From Methylobacterium adhaesivum (GTDB lineage: Bacteria; Pseudomonadota; Alphaproteobacteria; Rhizobiales; Beijerinckiaceae): DNA of 64,000 bases. The notes under the pieces were generated by a model, which saw only the letters and a program-made list of their open reading frames with translations, made no database searches and was not told the DNA's origin. Both the position numbers and the translations under genes were made by a program. The stretch is taken from NCBI RefSeq assembly GCF_022179065.1, contig NZ_BPQD01000003.1, positions 186,001-250,000 on the forward strand. The letters run 5' to 3'. Below, piece after piece: positions 34,603-44,142 of this stretch. Positions within the stretch are counted from its first letter, which is position 1; the number at the start of each line of letters is the position of its first letter.

Positions 34603-35667
34603 CTACGGATTTTGTATGGTTTCTGAAGTGTTCTTATGTATTGCACGAAGCTTGTACATGAGCATTTCGCCGTGGTCTGTCAATTTCCAATAAGATGTTT
34701 TATCTTTAATGCTTCTATTTCTTGTACTTTTGGATATAACTCCAAGAGCAACTAGTTGTACAAGGCAGGTTTCGAACGATTTAGTGGTTATTTTGGTGCT
34801 GTCAATGTGATGCTTTGATAGTATTTCGTCTTTTTTCATATTATGATAATCATAGCCGAATAAGGCATCATTTATTCGAGCGCGCATTGTGCCTTCATTG
34901 GCTTCATCAATAAGCGATGGCGTTACAGCAGCAATGATTGTGTCCCAATCGATCAAAACTTCCCAGCTGAGTTCCTCTGATTGTGCAAATATATCGCCTC
35001 TAATATAGTAAGAAATACTGCATTCGATTTGAATTTTGTCTTTTCCCTGAGATAATAGGCTTGCTCCAGCTGGGGCGGCATGAGCGCGTTCTATTTTTTC
35101 TTTCTCTAATTTATCAATGATTTTGCGTAATTTGAGTATTTCTTGCGCGGCAGACTCATCTGGGACATTGTCTCCGCGTACCCAGCCTATTGCCGGAGTG
35201 GATTTTGTTAACTGTACAAGGCTTCGGCTTACTACCGATCCAAGCTCGGTGGGGTTTTCCCAAAATCTGACAACTTTTTTCTGCGCCAGTGTCCTAAATT
35301 TTTGTAATTTTTCGCGTTCTGAAATGCCGGCCTCCGTTTTATTGGCGGGCAATGTACTTGTATCTTTGTGTAAAAATGCAATAATTGGCTTTTGCTTATC
35401 GAGTGCGTACCGATATTCCATTTCTGTATAGCTGATACCGTCTGGTCCTAGAGATCCATACTTTCCAGCTATAATAACTATGTAGTAATCACAATCATCA
35501 ATAACTTTTTTGATCAATGTCCATTGATCTTCGTTTGCTGCGGGAAATAGCTCCATTCCAGATGGAATACAGTCGAGCTCCAATAGGGCTTGAGTTATTT
35601 CTTGCCGCTCTGTTATCAAATCTTTAAAGGTAGAGCTAACAAATACTTGAAATCTCTTCTCTATCAT
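34603..35667 (-). CDS. DUF4062 domain protein on an AT-rich insertion
   Basis: A 354-aa protein with an N-terminal DUF4062 domain (about 4-105): FQVFVSSTFKDLITERQEI, the IPSGMELFPAA segment, DDCDYYIVIIAGKYGS and GISYTEMEYRYAL. A charged coil follows (about 165-200), then a beta-rich middle and a C-terminal winged-helix-like part (about 275-345). Function is unknown; DUF4062 has a TIR-like fold and, from memory, also occurs at the N-terminus of larger NTPase proteins. The gene is visibly much richer in A and T than its neighbours and lies 24 bases after the fabF stop, on the same strand. It has no clear promoter of its own. Recent transfer is likely. Confidence 0.85.
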   Translation of the reverse strand: MIEKRFQVFVSSTFKDLITERQEITQALLELDCIPSGMELFPAANEDQWTLIKKVIDDCDYYIVIIAGKYGSLGPDGISYTEMEYRYALDKQKPIIAFLHKDTSTLPANKTEAGISEREKLQKFRTLAQKKVVRFWENPTELGSVVSRSLVQLTKSTPAIGWVRGDNVPDESAAQEILKLRKIIDKLEKEKIERAHAAPAGASLLSQGKDKIQIECSISYYIRGDIFAQSEELSWEVLIDWDTIIAAVTPSLIDEANEGTMRARINDALFGYDYHNMKKDEILSKHHIDSTKITTKSFETCLVQLVALGVISKSTRNRSIKDKTSYWKLTDHGEMLMYKLRAIHKNTSETIQNP

Positions 35668-35691
35668 CTCAATTCCATGAGGGCACTTGCT

Positions 35692-36954
35692 CTAATCCAC
35701 CCGCCGCATCACCAAGCTCGCATTCGTCCCGCCGAACCCGAACGAATTCGACAGCACGACATCGACGCGCTTGCGCTTGGCCTCGTGCGGCACGAGGTCG
35801 ATGGCGGTCTCGACGGAGGGGGTGTCGAGGTTGAGGGTCGGCGGCAGAACCCCGTCGCGGATGGTGAGAACGGAAAAAATGGCTTCCACGGCGCCGGCCG
35901 CACCCAGTAGGTGGCCGATGGCGGATTTGGTGGAGGACATGGCGGCGCGGGGCGCGGCGTCGCCGAGCAGGCGCTCCACGGCCTTCAGCTCCAGTTCGTC
36001 GCCCATGGGCGTCGAGGTGCCGTGGGCGTTGATGTAGTCGATCTCGGAGGCCTGGATGCCGGCGCGCTTCACGGCGGCGCTCATGCAGCGGAAGGCGCCG
36101 TCGCCGTCCGGGGCCGGCGAGGTGATGTGGTAGGCGTCGCCCGTGAGGCCGTAGCCCACCACCTCGGCGTAGATCTTGGCGCCGCGGGCCTTGGCGTGCT
36201 CGTACTCCTCGAGCACCACCACGCCGGCGCCCTCGCCCATGACGAAGCCGTCGCGGTCCTTGTCGTAGGGGCGCGACGCCCGGGTCGGGTCGTCGTTGAA
36301 GCCGGTGGACAGGGCCCGGCAGGCGGCGAAGCCCGCGAGCGCGAGGCGGTTCACCGGGGATTCGGCCCCACCCGCCACCATCACGTCGGCATCGCCGAAC
36401 TGGATGAGCCGGGCGGCGTCGCCGATGGCGTGCGCGCCCGTCGAGCAGGCGGTGACCACGGAATGGTTCGGGCCCTTGAGGCCGTGGGCGATGGAGACCT
36501 GGCCGGACGCCAGGTTGATGATCCGCCCGGGAATGAAGAACGGCGAGATCCGGCGCGGACCCTTGTCGTGCAGGGTCACGGACGCGTCGTAGATGCCGCC
36601 GATGCCGCCGATGCCCGATCCGATCATCACGCCCGTGGCGCATTGATCCTCATGGGAGGTCGGGTGCCAGTCGGCGTCGTCGAGGGCCTGACCGGCGGCC
36701 GCCATGGCGTAGACGATGAACGGATCGACCTTACGCTGCTCCTTCGATTCCATCCAGGCGTCCGGATCGAAGGTGCCGTCGCTGCCGTTCCCGAACGGCA
36801 CGGAACAGGCGATGCGGCAGGCGAGGTCGTCGACGGGGAACGCCGTCACGGCTTTCGCCGCCGACTCCCCGGCGATCAACCGGCTCCAGGTGGCCTCGAC
36901 CCCGCTGGCCAGCGGCGTCACCATGCCCAGACCCGTCACCACTACCCGCCGCAT
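35692..36954 (-). CDS. fabF: beta-ketoacyl-ACP synthase II
   Basis: Condenses malonyl-ACP with acyl-ACP in fatty acid elongation. The 420-aa enzyme has the active-site Cys in VTACSTGAHA, the two catalytic histidines in NAHGTSTP and SAIGHLLGAAG, and GEGAGVVVLE and NSFGFGGTN near the end. Start at 36954 (MRRVVVTGLG). It follows acpP by 87 bases on the same strand, the usual order. The DUF4062 gene begins 24 bases after its stop. Confidence 0.95.
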   Translation of the reverse strand: MRRVVVTGLGMVTPLASGVEATWSRLIAGESAAKAVTAFPVDDLACRIACSVPFGNGSDGTFDPDAWMESKEQRKVDPFIVYAMAAAGQALDDADWHPTSHEDQCATGVMIGSGIGGIGGIYDASVTLHDKGPRRISPFFIPGRIINLASGQVSIAHGLKGPNHSVVTACSTGAHAIGDAARLIQFGDADVMVAGGAESPVNRLALAGFAACRALSTGFNDDPTRASRPYDKDRDGFVMGEGAGVVVLEEYEHAKARGAKIYAEVVGYGLTGDAYHITSPAPDGDGAFRCMSAAVKRAGIQASEIDYINAHGTSTPMGDELELKAVERLLGDAAPRAAMSSTKSAIGHLLGAAGAVEAIFSVLTIRDGVLPPTLNLDTPSVETAIDLVPHEAKRKRVDVVLSNSFGFGGTNASLVMRRVD

Positions 36955-37041
36955 CGCACTATCCCGAACCGGTCCCGTCCTGAAACGAATGGCGCGCGGG
37001 GTCGTGTACGACCCCGCTTCCGGCGCCTCGTCGCGTCGAAG

Positions 37042-37278
37042 TTAAGCGGAGTTCTTCTCGAGGAACTTCACCGCGTCGCCGACCGTCTGGATGGTCTCGG
37101 CGGCGTCGTCGGGGATCTCGACGTTGAATTCTTCCTCGAACGCCATCACGAGCTCGACGGTGTCGAGGCTGTCGGCGCCGAGATCATCGATGAAGTTCGC
37201 GCCCTCGACCACCTTCTCCGGCTCCACGCCGAGGTGCTCGACAACGATCTTCTTCACGCGCTCAGCGATATCGCTCAT
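37042..37278 (-). CDS. acpP: acyl carrier protein
   Basis: A 78-aa acidic carrier protein. The phosphopantetheine-accepting serine is in [18 protein letters not shown], the universal AcpP signature. An AAGGAC ribosome site precedes the ATG. It sits between fabG and fabF, which is the expected position. Confidence 0.96.
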   Translation of the reverse strand: MSDIAERVKKIVVEHLGVEPEKVVEGANFIDDLGADSLDTVELVMAFEEEFNVEIPDDAAETIQTVGDAVKFLEKNSA

Positions 37279-37599
37279 CGGTCTTGGTCCTTAGCTCTTC
37301 AAGAGTCGTGATGGTGTCGCCGTGGCCGCCGGCCCGCGACCGTGTGTGCTGGTCTCGGATGCGGCCGGTGTGTTCGCTCGCGCGCGTTTCGGGCGGGCCG
37401 CGACTCGGGCCCGCGTCGTTATGGGAATCTCCGCAACACGCCGAACCGTCAACCCCCCTCGCACGGCAGGCGGGGTGTTAACACAGGGTTCCGGTGCTGG
37501 CGAGGCCCGGTTCACAACCCGTTCAGCGCCGTGGCTTTTTCGCGCCGCCGGCGTGTTTTTCGGGTGTGCGGTGCAGCAAAGCTTGCCGCCGATGACGGA
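37279..37599. other. intergenic region fabG-acpP
   Basis: About 320 bases upstream of acpP. A promoter for acpP-fabF is expected here because the gap is large, but I could not point to clear -35 and -10 boxes. A short dyad CTCTTCAAGAG at 37295-37305 lies just upstream of the acpP ribosome site. No gene is seen. Confidence 0.4.
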
Positions 37600-38340
37600 T
37601 CACACCATCGCCATGCCGCCGTTGACGTGGAGCGTCTGGCCCGTGACGTAGCCGGCCTCGTCGGAGGCGAGATACAGGGTGGCGGCGGCGATCTCGTCGC
37701 CGGTGCCGAGGCGGTTCATGGGCACGCGGGTCAGAATCCCCTCGCGCTGCTTCTCGTTGAGGGCGTCGGTCATCGGCGAGGTGATGAAGCCCGGCGCGAT
37801 GCAATTGACCGTGAGGTTGCGGGTGGCGACCTCGGCCGCCATGGCCTTGGTCATGCCGACCAATCCGGCCTTGGCGGCGGCGTAGTTCACCTGGCCCGGA
37901 TTGCCCGTGGTGCCCACCACCGAGCCGATGTTGACGATGCGGCCGTGGCGGCGCTTCATCATGCCCTTCACGGCGGCGCGCGACAGGCGGAAGGCCGCCG
38001 TGAGGTTCACCGCGATCACCGCGTCCCACTCGTCGTCCTTCATCCGCAGCACGAGGTTGTCGCGGGTGATGCCGGCGTTGTTCACGAGCACGTCGAGGCC
38101 GCCCATCGCGGCCTCCGCCGCCGGCACCAGGGCCTCGACGGCTGCCTTGTCGGAGAGGTCGCATTCCACGATGTGGAGGCGCTCGCCGCCGAGGTCGGCG
38201 ACGAGAGCCTCGAGGGCCGGGCGCCGCGTGCCCGACACCGTGATGGTGGCGCCCTGCGCGTGGAGCACCTTCGCGATGGCGCCGCCGAGGCCGCCCGTGG
38301 CGCCGGTGACGAGGGCCTTGCGGCCGGTGAGATCGAACAT
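37600..38340 (-). CDS. fabG: 3-oxoacyl-ACP reductase
   Basis: NADPH-dependent reductase of fatty acid elongation, of the short-chain dehydrogenase family. Cofactor motif TGATGGLGGAIA, then NNAGITRDNL, the catalytic Ser in NIGSVVG, and Tyr/Lys in NYAAAKAG. The C-terminus YVTGQTLHVNGGMAM is typical. The ATG at 38340 gives 246 aa; the frame runs upstream into fabD without homology. It follows fabD by eight bases. Confidence 0.95.
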   Translation of the reverse strand: MFDLTGRKALVTGATGGLGGAIAKVLHAQGATITVSGTRRPALEALVADLGGERLHIVECDLSDKAAVEALVPAAEAAMGGLDVLVNNAGITRDNLVLRMKDDEWDAVIAVNLTAAFRLSRAAVKGMMKRRHGRIVNIGSVVGTTGNPGQVNYAAAKAGLVGMTKAMAAEVATRNLTVNCIAPGFITSPMTDALNEKQREGILTRVPMNRLGTGDEIAAATLYLASDEAGYVTGQTLHVNGGMAMV

Positions 38341-38348
38341 GGGAGAGC

Positions 38349-39293
38349 CTACCTTACGAAAGCGGGGAACGCGGCGACGTCGTCGGGAGTGCCGACGGCG
38401 CCGGCCGAGGCCCCCGCCGCGATGCGCTTGACGAGGCCGGTGAGAACCTTGCCGGTGCCGACCTCGGTGAACAGGTCGATGCCGCCGGCCGCCATGGCGG
38501 CGACGCTCTCGCGCCAGCGCACGGTGCCGGTGACCTGGGCCACGAGGGCGTCGCGGATGGCGTCGCGGTCGCTGATCGGGGCGGCCAGTACGTTGGCGTA
38601 GACCGGCACTACGGGGGTGTGCATGGCGACCTCCGCGAGGGCGGCGCGCATGGCCTCGGCCGCCGGGGCCATGAGGCGGCAGTGGAACGGCGCCGAGACG
38701 TTCAGCATCACCGCGCGCTTGATGCCCTTCGCCTGCGCCAGGGCCACGGCCCGCTCCACGGCGGCCTTGTCTCCCGACAGCACCACCTGGGCGCCGCCGT
38801 TGTCGTTGGCGACGTCGCACACGGCGTCTTGCGCCGCCTCCGCCGCGATGGCCCGGGCCGCCTCGATCTCGGCGCCGATGAGGGCCGCCATCGCCCCCGC
38901 GCCCGGCGCCACGGCCGCCTGCATCGCCTCGCCGCGAATCCGCAGCAGACGCGCCGCGTCCGCGATGGAGAAGGTGCCGGCGGCGGCGAGCGCCGTGTAC
39001 TCGCCGAGCGAATGCCCGGCGACGCAGGCCACGTCCCGCTTGAGATCGAGGCCGCGCTCGGCCTCGAGCACCCGCAGGGCGGCCATGGCGGCCGCCATCA
39101 GGGCCGGCTGTGCGTTGGCCGTGAGGGTGAGCTCCTCCGCCGGCCCCTCGAACATCAGCCGCGACAGGTTCTGGCCGAGCGAAGCATCGACCTCATCGAA
39201 CACGGCACGGGCCTGCGGGAAGGCCTCGGCGAGGGCCTTGCCCATGCCGACGGCCTGACTCCCCTGTCCGGGGAAGATGAGTGCGCGTGCCAT
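38349..39293 (-). CDS. fabD: malonyl-CoA:ACP transacylase
   Basis: Loads malonate onto ACP. The 314-aa enzyme has the N-terminal FPGQGSQAVGMG, the catalytic serine in AGHSLGEYTA, the arginine in RIRGEAMQ, the histidine in NVSAPFHCRLM, and the C-terminal EVGTGKVLTGL. I chose the ATG at 39293 (MARALIFPGQ); the upstream extension is not conserved. First gene of the fabD-fabG operon and divergent from the flavoprotein gene. Confidence 0.95.
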   Translation of the reverse strand: MARALIFPGQGSQAVGMGKALAEAFPQARAVFDEVDASLGQNLSRLMFEGPAEELTLTANAQPALMAAAMAALRVLEAERGLDLKRDVACVAGHSLGEYTALAAAGTFSIADAARLLRIRGEAMQAAVAPGAGAMAALIGAEIEAARAIAAEAAQDAVCDVANDNGGAQVVLSGDKAAVERAVALAQAKGIKRAVMLNVSAPFHCRLMAPAAEAMRAALAEVAMHTPVVPVYANVLAAPISDRDAIRDALVAQVTGTVRWRESVAAMAAGGIDLFTEVGTGKVLTGLVKRIAAGASAGAVGTPDDVAAFPAFVR

Positions 39294-39515
39294 GGGTCTA
39301 CCGTCCGTCGCAAGGTCGGAAAGGGCGGGCCACTCGCATCGCGGGCGGGCGAAGTCAATCGGAGGGCGACCGATCCGGCTCAAAGGGCGGCCCGATCCCG
39401 GCACCGATCCCCCGGCGCGGGGCATCGCACAGAATTTGCTCTAGCGTCGGCCAGAAGCCGCCGCAGCCATTCGGATCGTTTCGTTCCCGCACGGCGACCG
39501 AGGAGTCGTTTCGAC

Positions 39516-40766
39516 ATGACACAGCCCGGACAGTCCCAGGGCGTTCCGGTTTCGGACGCGCCCACCGTTCGTTCGATGGAGCCCACCTACTACGACGCCC
39601 TGGTGATCGGTGCCGGCATCGCCGGCCTCAGCTTCGCGGCGGCGGCGGCGCGCGAGGGCCGGCGGGTCCTTCTCGTATCCGCGCGCAACGCCCATCCGCG
39701 CGAGTTCCGCGCGGAGAAATTCTCCGGCAACGAAATGGACGTCCTCGACCGCCTTGGTCTCGGTGCCGGCGCCCGCACGGTGGCGACGCAGATCCACACG
39801 GTGATCGAGGGCCGGTGGGGCCGCCTTCTCAAGCGGGTGCCGTCGCGGGAATACGCCGTCCGCTATCCGGACTTCGTCGATGCCGTGCGTGGCAGCATGC
39901 CCGACTCCGTCGACAGCGTCATCGGCCGGGTCACCGCGACGACGACGGGGCCCGAGGTTCAGACCCTGACCCTGGCGGATGGACGGCGCTATGCCGGGCG
40001 CCTTCTCGTGGTCGCCACCGGCCTCGGCGAGGCCCTGACACGCTCCCTCGGCTTCGAGCGGAGGATGGTGAGCGACGGCCACGCCCTGGTCATCGGCTTC
40101 GACACCGCCTGCGACTTCGACCGGTTCGCGGGTGAACAGCTCATCTGGAGCGGCGAGGACGCCGATGACGGCATCGCCTACGTCACCCTATTCCCCCTCG
40201 GCGACCGTATCCGTGCCAACCTGTTCACCTACTGGCCGCACGGCGGCGCCACCAGCGACGACTTCCTGGCCGATCCCACGACGGCTCTGCAGCGCCTGAT
40301 GCCCGGCCTGACCCGGACCTACGGCACGATCCGGGCGGTCGGACCCGTGCAGCAGCGCCCCATCGACCTCGTGGAGATCGCCAACCCCGTGCGCGACGGC
40401 GTCGTGGTGATCGGCGACGCGTTCTGCACCACCTGCCCCGGCTGGGGCACCGACATCACCAAGGCCCTCTCGGACGTGACCGTGCTCGCCCGCCACCTGC
40501 CGGGCTGGCTCGACACGCCGGGTATGGCCAGCACCAAGATCGCGGCCTTCTACGCGGATGCGGCCAAGGTCGCGGCCGACGAGCTCTCCGTCGGCAAGAG
40601 CCTGCGCATGCGCCGGATGAAGATGGACCGCGACGTGGTCTCGCGCTTCCTCACCTTGCGCAGCACGGTTTTCCGCCGCGGCCAGCAGGCCCTGAAGGAC
40701 CTGGCCGCGCGCCTGCGCCATGCCGTGCCGCATCACGGCTCGGGCACGCCCACCATGAACTCCTGA
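39516..40766 (+). CDS. FAD-dependent oxidoreductase (UbiH/geranylgeranyl-reductase-like)
   Basis: A 416-aa flavoprotein. The FAD-binding Rossmann motif is VIGAGIAGLSFAAAAA (residues 30-45). A second FAD contact is in VVVIGDAFCTTCPGWGTDI near residue 305. This is the layout of the PHBH-fold group that includes aromatic hydroxylases and geranylgeranyl reductases. No substrate can be deduced, and no pathway genes are next to it. A CGAGGAG site precedes the ATG at 39516. It is divergent from fabD. Confidence 0.78.
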   Translation: MTQPGQSQGVPVSDAPTVRSMEPTYYDALVIGAGIAGLSFAAAAAREGRRVLLVSARNAHPREFRAEKFSGNEMDVLDRLGLGAGARTVATQIHTVIEGRWGRLLKRVPSREYAVRYPDFVDAVRGSMPDSVDSVIGRVTATTTGPEVQTLTLADGRRYAGRLLVVATGLGEALTRSLGFERRMVSDGHALVIGFDTACDFDRFAGEQLIWSGEDADDGIAYVTLFPLGDRIRANLFTYWPHGGATSDDFLADPTTALQRLMPGLTRTYGTIRAVGPVQQRPIDLVEIANPVRDGVVVIGDAFCTTCPGWGTDITKALSDVTVLARHLPGWLDTPGMASTKIAAFYADAAKVAADELSVGKSLRMRRMKMDRDVVSRFLTLRSTVFRRGQQALKDLAARLRHAVPHHGSGTPTMNS

Positions 40767-40997
40767 TCCGGCCTTCGCCCTCCTCCGGGTCCCGGACGCC
40801 ATCCCGGACCCGCCGGAGGCGTTACGCTTCCGGTCTCGGATTCCGTCAGCGAGTGCGGCGGGATCCGCACGGGGGCCTCGCCTTCGACCGCGTTACGCCA
40901 GCAGGCCCCCCGGCCACGCCCTGAAAGTGTCCCTTCAACGGGGCGTGAAGAACCGCTCGAACGGGTGCCGCCTCCACCGTGGCCCACCCCAGCCTTG

Positions 40998-41011
40998 TTG
41001 ACGCACGTCAA
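40998..41011 (+). promoter_or_regulatory. FNR/FixK-type palindrome upstream of rpoZ
   Basis: TTGACGCACGTCAA is a perfect TTGA-N6-TCAA dyad, the site type bound by Fnr, FixK and related regulators. It lies 57 bases before the rpoZ ATG. TTGACG could also serve as a -35 element. The window encodes one Crp/Fnr-family protein (3866-4552), but no link is shown. Confidence 0.4.
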
Positions 41012-41068
41012 GGGGTGTAAGAGGCCGGTTCAATTCCCCACACCCTGTTCGAGGAAGGAGCCGTCCCC

Positions 41069-41473
41069 ATGGCTCGCGTCACCGTTGAAGACTGCATCGA
41101 CAAGGTCGAGAACCGGTTCGAGCTCGTGCTGCTGGCCAGCCACCGCGCGCGGCTCCTCGCCGCCGGCGCGCCCCTGACAATCGACCGCGACCGCGACAAG
41201 AACCCCGTCTGCGCCCTGCGCGAGATCGGCGACGAGACCATCACGGCCGACGATCTCAAGGAACAGCTCATCCATTCGATGCAGAAATACGTCGAGGTCG
41301 ACGAGCCCGAGGCCGAGACCGTGCCGCTGCTGTCGAGCTCGCCCGCCGCGGCCGCCGTCGCCCCGCAATCCACCAGCGACGACGTGCAGTTCGACCGCAT
41401 GAGCGAGGAAGACCTCCTGCGTGGCCTCGAGAACCTCGCGCCCCCCACCGAGACGGACGAAGAGGCCGAGTAA
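41069..41473 (+). CDS. rpoZ: RNA polymerase omega subunit
   Basis: The small omega subunit that helps assemble the beta-prime subunit. At 134 aa it has the conserved N-terminal [24 protein letters not shown]-type start (in pieces: [24 protein letters not shown]) and the alphaproteobacterial acidic C-terminal tail. It is followed by a repeat copy and a strong terminator, and then by rsh, the common rpoZ-rsh pairing. Confidence 0.95.
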   Translation: MARVTVEDCIDKVENRFELVLLASHRARLLAAGAPLTIDRDRDKNPVCALREIGDETITADDLKEQLIHSMQKYVEVDEPEAETVPLLSSSPAAAAVAPQSTSDDVQFDRMSEEDLLRGLENLAPPTETDEEAE

Positions 41474-41552
41474 GTATCCCTTACGAAACGCCCGTGGTGC
41501 CGCCGGTCTCGTTCCGGGTCCGGTGGCGCAGCGGGCGTTCGGTGAGAGACAC
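41473..41552 (-). repeat. 80-bp imperfect palindromic repeat, copy C
   Basis: Begins at the last base of the rpoZ stop codon. It shares TTACGAAACGCCCG at the left, CCGCCGGTCTC in the middle and GTTCGGTGAGAGACAC at the right with copy B, in the same orientation, and is the reverse of copy A. The ends are imperfectly inverted. Confidence 0.6.
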
Positions 41553-41583
41553 GGCGCGGCCCGCCCACGATGCGCGTCCCCCG

Positions 41584-41607
41584 ACCCGGCCCCTGGCCGG
41601 GTTTTTT
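41584..41607 (+). terminator. rho-independent terminator after rpoZ
   Basis: ACCCGGCC pairs with GGCCGGGT around a CCT loop and is followed by a T-run to 41607. It separates rpoZ from rsh. The rest of 41608-41819 shows no gene; it should contain the rsh promoter. Confidence 0.9.
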
Positions 41608-41819
41608 CTTGGCCCGAAGCCTTCGTCCGGTCCGCCGCGTGCCAGAAACGCCGGCCTGCGGTGGGGCGCTTCGGGTCTGCGGTCCGTTTCATCGTGCCTG
41701 CGGCACCTTTGTGCGCGCCTGCGGCGCTTGAGGGCTGGCGTGGGCGCGTGCGATGCGGGACAAATTCTCCTCGCGCCCGCGCTGCGGGAGCCGAAATCCG
41801 AAAAGGGTCTGTCTCGCGG

Positions 41820-44069
41820 ATGATGCGCCAATACGAGCTTGTCGAGCGGGTGCGGCGCTACAACCCCGCCACGGACGAAGCCCTGCTCAACCGCGCCTAC
41901 GTCTACGCCATGCGCGCTCACGGCACCCAGAAGCGGGCGTCCGGCGATCCGTTCTTCGCCCATCCCCTCGAGGTGGCGGGCATCCTCACCGACCTGCGCC
42001 TCGACGACGCCACCATCGTGGCCGCCGTGCTGCACGATACGGTGGAGGACACCACCGCGACGCTGGACGAGATCTCCGATCTGTTCGGCCCCGAGATCGG
42101 CGCCCTCGTCGACGGCCTGACCAAGCTGAAGCGCCTCGACCTCGTCTCGAAGCGCGCCGCCCAGGGCGAGAACTTCCGCAAGCTCCTGCTGGCGGTCGCG
42201 GCGGACGTGCGGGTGCTGCTGGTGAAGCTCGCCGACCGCCTGCACAACATGCGCACCCTTCACCACATGCGCGTGGACAAGCGCGAGCGCATCGCCCAGG
42301 AGACCCTCGACATCTACGCGCCGCTCGCCGGCCGCATGGGCATGCAGGAGCTGCGCGAGGAGCTCGAGGATCTCGCGCTGCGCAACCTCAAGCCGGAGAT
42401 CTACGCCACCATCGCGCAGCGCCTCTCCGACCTCTCGGCGAAGTCCGAGCGCCTCGTCGAGAGCATCGAGCAGGACCTGACCACCCGCCTCGCCGCGCGG
42501 GGCATCGTCGCCGAGGTGACGGGGCGGCAGAAGCGGCCCTACTCCATCTCGGCCAAGATGGAGCGCAAGTCCGTCGCCTTCGAGCAATTGTCGGACATCT
42601 TCGGCTTCCGCATCATCGTGCAGACCCTGGCCGATTGCTACGCCGCCCTCGGCGTCGTCCACACCACCTGGCCGATGGTGCCGGGGCGCTACAAGGACTA
42701 CATCTCGACCCCGAAGCAGAACGATTACCGCTCGATCCACACCACGGTGATCGGCCCGAAAAGCCAGCGCGTCGAACTCCAGATCCGCACCGCCGCCATG
42801 GACGAGATCGCCGAGTACGGCATCGCGGCCCACGCCCTCTACAAGGACATGAGCGGCCGGGAGGCCAGCGGGCGGGACGAGACCGGCGTTCCGCCGCACC
42901 TCGCCACCGAGAGCGGCGCCTATCAGTGGCTGCGCCGCACCATCGAGCTCCTGGCCGAGGGCGACAGCCCGGAGGAGTTTCTGGAGCACACGAAGCTCGA
43001 ACTGTTCCAGGACCAGGTGTTCTGCTTCACCCCCAAGGGGCGCCTCATCGCCCTGCCGCGGGGCGCCACCCCCATCGACTTCGCCTACGCCGTGCACACC
43101 GACGTCGGCAATTCGGCGGTCGGCGCCAAGATCAACGGCCGCATGGCGCCGCTCCTGCACGAGCTCGTCAACGGCGACGAGGTCGAGATCGCCCGCGCCG
43201 ACGGGCAATCGCCCCCGGCCGCCTGGGAATCCCTCGTGGTCACGGGCAAGGCCCGCGCGGCCATCCGCCGGGCGACGCGCTCGGCCGTGCGCCGGCAATA
43301 TGCCGGCCTCGGGCGCCAGATCCTCGACCGCGCCTTTGAGCGGGCGGCGCGGAGCTTCTCCGAGGACAAGCTGCGCGGCGTCCTGCCCCGCCTCGCCCGG
43401 ACCTCGACGGAGGACGTGTTCGCCGCGGTGGGCCGGGGCGAGATGTTCTCCGGCGACGTGGTGCGGGCGGTCTATCCCGACCACAAGGACGAGCGTCGCA
43501 CGGTCTCGACGCCCCTGCAGCAGCCGGCCGGCGACGGCGCCGGGCGCCTGAGTCTGGCCAAGGACCAGACCATGCGCCTGACCTTCCCGGAAGGCGCCGT
43601 CGAGGCCGGGCGCCCCGACGCGATTCCCATCCGGGGCCTCGACACCGACCTGCCCGTGAGCTTCGCCCCCAACGGCGGCGCCGTTCCGGGCGACCGCATC
43701 GTCGGCATCCTCACCCCCGGCATCGGGGTCACGATCTATCCGATCCAGTCGGCGGCGCTTGCCGCCTTCGACAACGAGCCCGACCGCTGGCTCGACGTGC
43801 GCTGGGACGTGGAAGCGGGGGCGAGCGAGCGCTTCCCGGCGCGTCTGGCCCTGCAATCCATCAACGAGCCCGGCGTGCTCGCCTCCATCGCCCAGGTCAT
43901 CGCCGACCACGACGGCAATATCGACAACCTGTCGATGAAGCGAAAGACCCAGGACTTCACCGAAATCGTCATCGATCTCGCCGTCTGGGACCTGAAGCAC
44001 CTCAACGCCATCGTGGCGGAGCTGCGCGGCAAGCGCACCGTCGCGCGGGTGAACCGGGTGAACGGGTGA
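41820..44069 (+). CDS. rsh: bifunctional (p)ppGpp synthetase/hydrolase (Rsh)
   Basis: The single RelA/SpoT homologue usual in alphaproteobacteria makes and degrades (p)ppGpp. Domains in 749 aa: HD hydrolase (about 20-200; [12 protein letters not shown] and HDTVEDT), synthetase (about 240-380; [20 protein letters not shown]), TGS (about 400-460; [19 protein letters not shown]) and a C-terminal ACT (about 675-745; [19 protein letters not shown]). Both catalytic halves look intact. There are two adjacent ATGs at 41820 and 41823; either could be used. Confidence 0.94.
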   Translation: MMRQYELVERVRRYNPATDEALLNRAYVYAMRAHGTQKRASGDPFFAHPLEVAGILTDLRLDDATIVAAVLHDTVEDTTATLDEISDLFGPEIGALVDGLTKLKRLDLVSKRAAQGENFRKLLLAVAADVRVLLVKLADRLHNMRTLHHMRVDKRERIAQETLDIYAPLAGRMGMQELREELEDLALRNLKPEIYATIAQRLSDLSAKSERLVESIEQDLTTRLAARGIVAEVTGRQKRPYSISAKMERKSVAFEQLSDIFGFRIIVQTLADCYAALGVVHTTWPMVPGRYKDYISTPKQNDYRSIHTTVIGPKSQRVELQIRTAAMDEIAEYGIAAHALYKDMSGREASGRDETGVPPHLATESGAYQWLRRTIELLAEGDSPEEFLEHTKLELFQDQVFCFTPKGRLIALPRGATPIDFAYAVHTDVGNSAVGAKINGRMAPLLHELVNGDEVEIARADGQSPPAAWESLVVTGKARAAIRRATRSAVRRQYAGLGRQILDRAFERAARSFSEDKLRGVLPRLARTSTEDVFAAVGRGEMFSGDVVRAVYPDHKDERRTVSTPLQQPAGDGAGRLSLAKDQTMRLTFPEGAVEAGRPDAIPIRGLDTDLPVSFAPNGGAVPGDRIVGILTPGIGVTIYPIQSAALAAFDNEPDRWLDVRWDVEAGASERFPARLALQSINEPGVLASIAQVIADHDGNIDNLSMKRKTQDFTEIVIDLAVWDLKHLNAIVAELRGKRTVARVNRVNG

Positions 44070-44142
44070 GGGAGGGACGCTTGCGCCCCTCCCCCGGCCC
44101 TGCCAACACACACGCGACCCTCGAGACCAACCGGAGCCCCCC

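Noticed and set aside
34500-35690. A transposon or integron carrying the DUF4062 gene
   Set aside because: No transposase, integrase, terminal inverted repeat or target duplication could be recognised at either edge.
41027-41046. A tRNA T-loop-like string (GGTTCAATTCC) upstream of rpoZ
   Set aside because: No acceptor stem, anticodon arm or D-loop could be fitted around it, so it is not a tRNA.
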